A stretch of 33,642 nt of DNA, taken from Bacteroidota bacterium. GTDB lineage: Bacteria; Bacteroidota; Ignavibacteria; Ignavibacteriales; Ignavibacteriaceae. The translations under genes and the position numbers were made by a program. The notes under the pieces were generated by a model. It worked only from the letters and a program-made list of their open reading frames with translations. It did no database searches and was not told the DNA's origin. Positions within the stretch are counted from its first letter, which is position 1, and every line of letters starts with the position of its first letter. The stretch is taken from positions 1 to 33,642 of the forward strand of contig JAMCWE010000207.1 in NCBI GenBank assembly GCA_023475265.1, written 5' to 3'. Of the stretch, positions 32,726-33,642 are shown one piece after another.

Positions 32726-33481
32726 TTATGCAGATTTTATTATACTTATAAATGAATCTGCTTTTAAGCAAGCACCGCCGACTAATGCGCCATCTATGTC
32801 GTTTTGTGACAGAAGTTCTGCCGCATTGTCAGGTTTTACACTGCCACCATATTGAATTACTAATTTTTCGGCAACGGAGCTTGAATATAAATTCAAAACC
32901 AAATTTCTAATAAAAGCATGAACTTCCTCTGCTTGTTGAGGAGTTGCTGTTTTTCCCGTGCCGATTGCCCAAACAGGTTCGTAAGCAACTATAATTCTAT
33001 CCATTTCATTTGCGGAAATCTCTTTTAATCCTTCGGTAACCTGACGCTTAATGACTTCTTCAGTTACTCCGGATTCTCTTTCTTCCAAAGTTTCACCAAC
33101 GCAGAATATAGGTTTCAATCCGCTTTGCAAAGCTTTCTTAATTTTTTTATTTATTAATTGATCTAATTCACCAAAAATTATTCTTCTTTCAGAATGGCCA
33201 AGAATTACATATTCGCAGCCAACACTTTTTAGCATTTCAGCTGAAATTTCTCCGGTGAATGCGCCATTTTCTTCAAAATACATATTCTGAGCACCAAGTT
33301 TTATAACTGTATTCTTAGCAAGTGATGATGCTTCGCTTAACGATGTGAAAGGCGGACAAATTACAACATCGCTGTTTAATTTTTCATTGCTTAATCCGCT
33401 AATCAGTTTGGTAATAAGATTTTGAGATTCGGATAAATTATTATTCATTTTCCAATTTCCGGCAATAACTTTACGTCGCAT
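32726..33481 (-). CDS. tpiA: Triosephosphate isomerase
   Basis: Interconverts dihydroxyacetone phosphate and glyceraldehyde 3-phosphate in glycolysis and gluconeogenesis. The active-site residues are all visible: Lys11 in GNWKMN, His in VILGHSERR, and Glu in VAYEPVWAIGTGK (phosphate-gripping loop 6 follows). The C-terminal IQYGGSVKPDNAAEL and GALVGGACL complete the phosphate site. The 251-residue length is standard. A GAGG ribosome site lies 7 nt before the ATG. The product links to gpsA, which uses dihydroxyacetone phosphate. It is about 140 bp upstream of the GH2-like gene; that gap has no clear hairpin. Confidence 0.97.
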   Translation of the reverse strand: MRRKVIAGNWKMNNNLSESQNLITKLISGLSNEKLNSDVVICPPFTSLSEASSLAKNTVIKLGAQNMYFEENGAFTGEISAEMLKSVGCEYVILGHSERRIIFGELDQLINKKIKKALQSGLKPIFCVGETLEERESGVTEEVIKRQVTEGLKEISANEMDRIIVAYEPVWAIGTGKTATPQQAEEVHAFIRNLVLNLYSSSVAEKLVIQYGGSVKPDNAAELLSQNDIDGALVGGACLKADSFISIIKSA

Positions 33482-33587
33482 TGTTTCCTCGTTTTAAGAT
33501 TAATAAATTCGGATTCAAAATTACGAAAGAAGAAAGTCTTCATCAATTTTTCTCATTACTTTATTATCTAATCTCGTATTTGAATTG

Positions 33588-33642
33588 TTCCTACCTGTCA
33601 TTTTGCCATCCCTACGGCTCCGTTAGTTATTCCTACCTGTAG
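33588..33642. repeat. Start of a 42-bp-spaced direct repeat at the window edge
   Basis: TTCCTACCTGT occurs at 33588-33598 and again at 33630-33640, 42 bp apart, running into the window edge. The segment between contains a near-palindrome CTACGG-CT-CCGTTAG. It lies in the upstream region of tpiA. Two copies are too few to say whether it is a tandem array, a dispersed repeat or a partial element. Confidence 0.4.

Overview
The window looks like chromosomal DNA from a Gram-negative member of the Bacteroidota/Chlorobiota group, most likely Ignavibacteria. Three things suggest this: AT-rich composition, two exported proteins ending in a type IX secretion (type A) sorting domain with the 'NYPNPFNPTT' style motif common in that group, and lipid A genes (lpxB, lpxK) that imply an outer membrane. 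The placement is inference from motifs, not from a database search. Most genes are core functions. No tRNA, rRNA, CRISPR array, transposase or phage gene was seen.

Layout. 1-2055 (+): the end of a family 2 glycosyltransferase, NAD kinase and an exported thioredoxin-fold protein. 2106-5872 (-): a tight four-gene operon, in transcription order ATP-grasp ligase A, ATP-grasp ligase B, a GNAT acetyltransferase and a lysine 2,3-aminomutase. This is the best candidate for an undescribed pathway, possibly one making a beta-lysine-containing, amide-linked small molecule. 5873-6153 is an extremely A/T-tract-rich spacer. recG (-) and dgt (+) diverge from about 8420, around a 9+9 bp inverted repeat. 9873-10408 is a gene-free degenerate tandem array with a period of 20-21 bp.

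From 10471 to 33481 every gene is on the minus strand. In coordinate order these are a large secreted protein, gpsA-plsY (phosphatidic acid synthesis), ispD-queA, pyruvate phosphate dikinase with an added Lys/Ala-rich tail, and then a long close-packed block. In transcription order that block is a pseudo-glycosidase membrane protein, smc (split by a frameshift), a secreted propeller-like protein, a HAD phosphatase, an isoprenylcysteine/phospholipid methyltransferase-like membrane protein, lpxB, a DUF374 acyltransferase and lpxK. tpiA is just upstream of the block, followed by the start of a 42-bp-spaced repeat at the window edge.

How they fit together: gpsA/plsY and lpxB/DUF374/lpxK supply membrane lipid and lipid A. 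ppdK and tpiA belong to central carbon metabolism, ispD to isoprenoid synthesis, queA to tRNA modification, and recG, dgt and smc to DNA repair, nucleotide pools and chromosome segregation. The items most worth following up are the KamA/ATP-grasp operon, the 21-bp helically phased array, the GH2-fold membrane protein that lacks both catalytic glutamates, the smc frameshift at a G_GGT_TTT heptamer, and a coding insertion in recG that carries a GC-rich palindrome.
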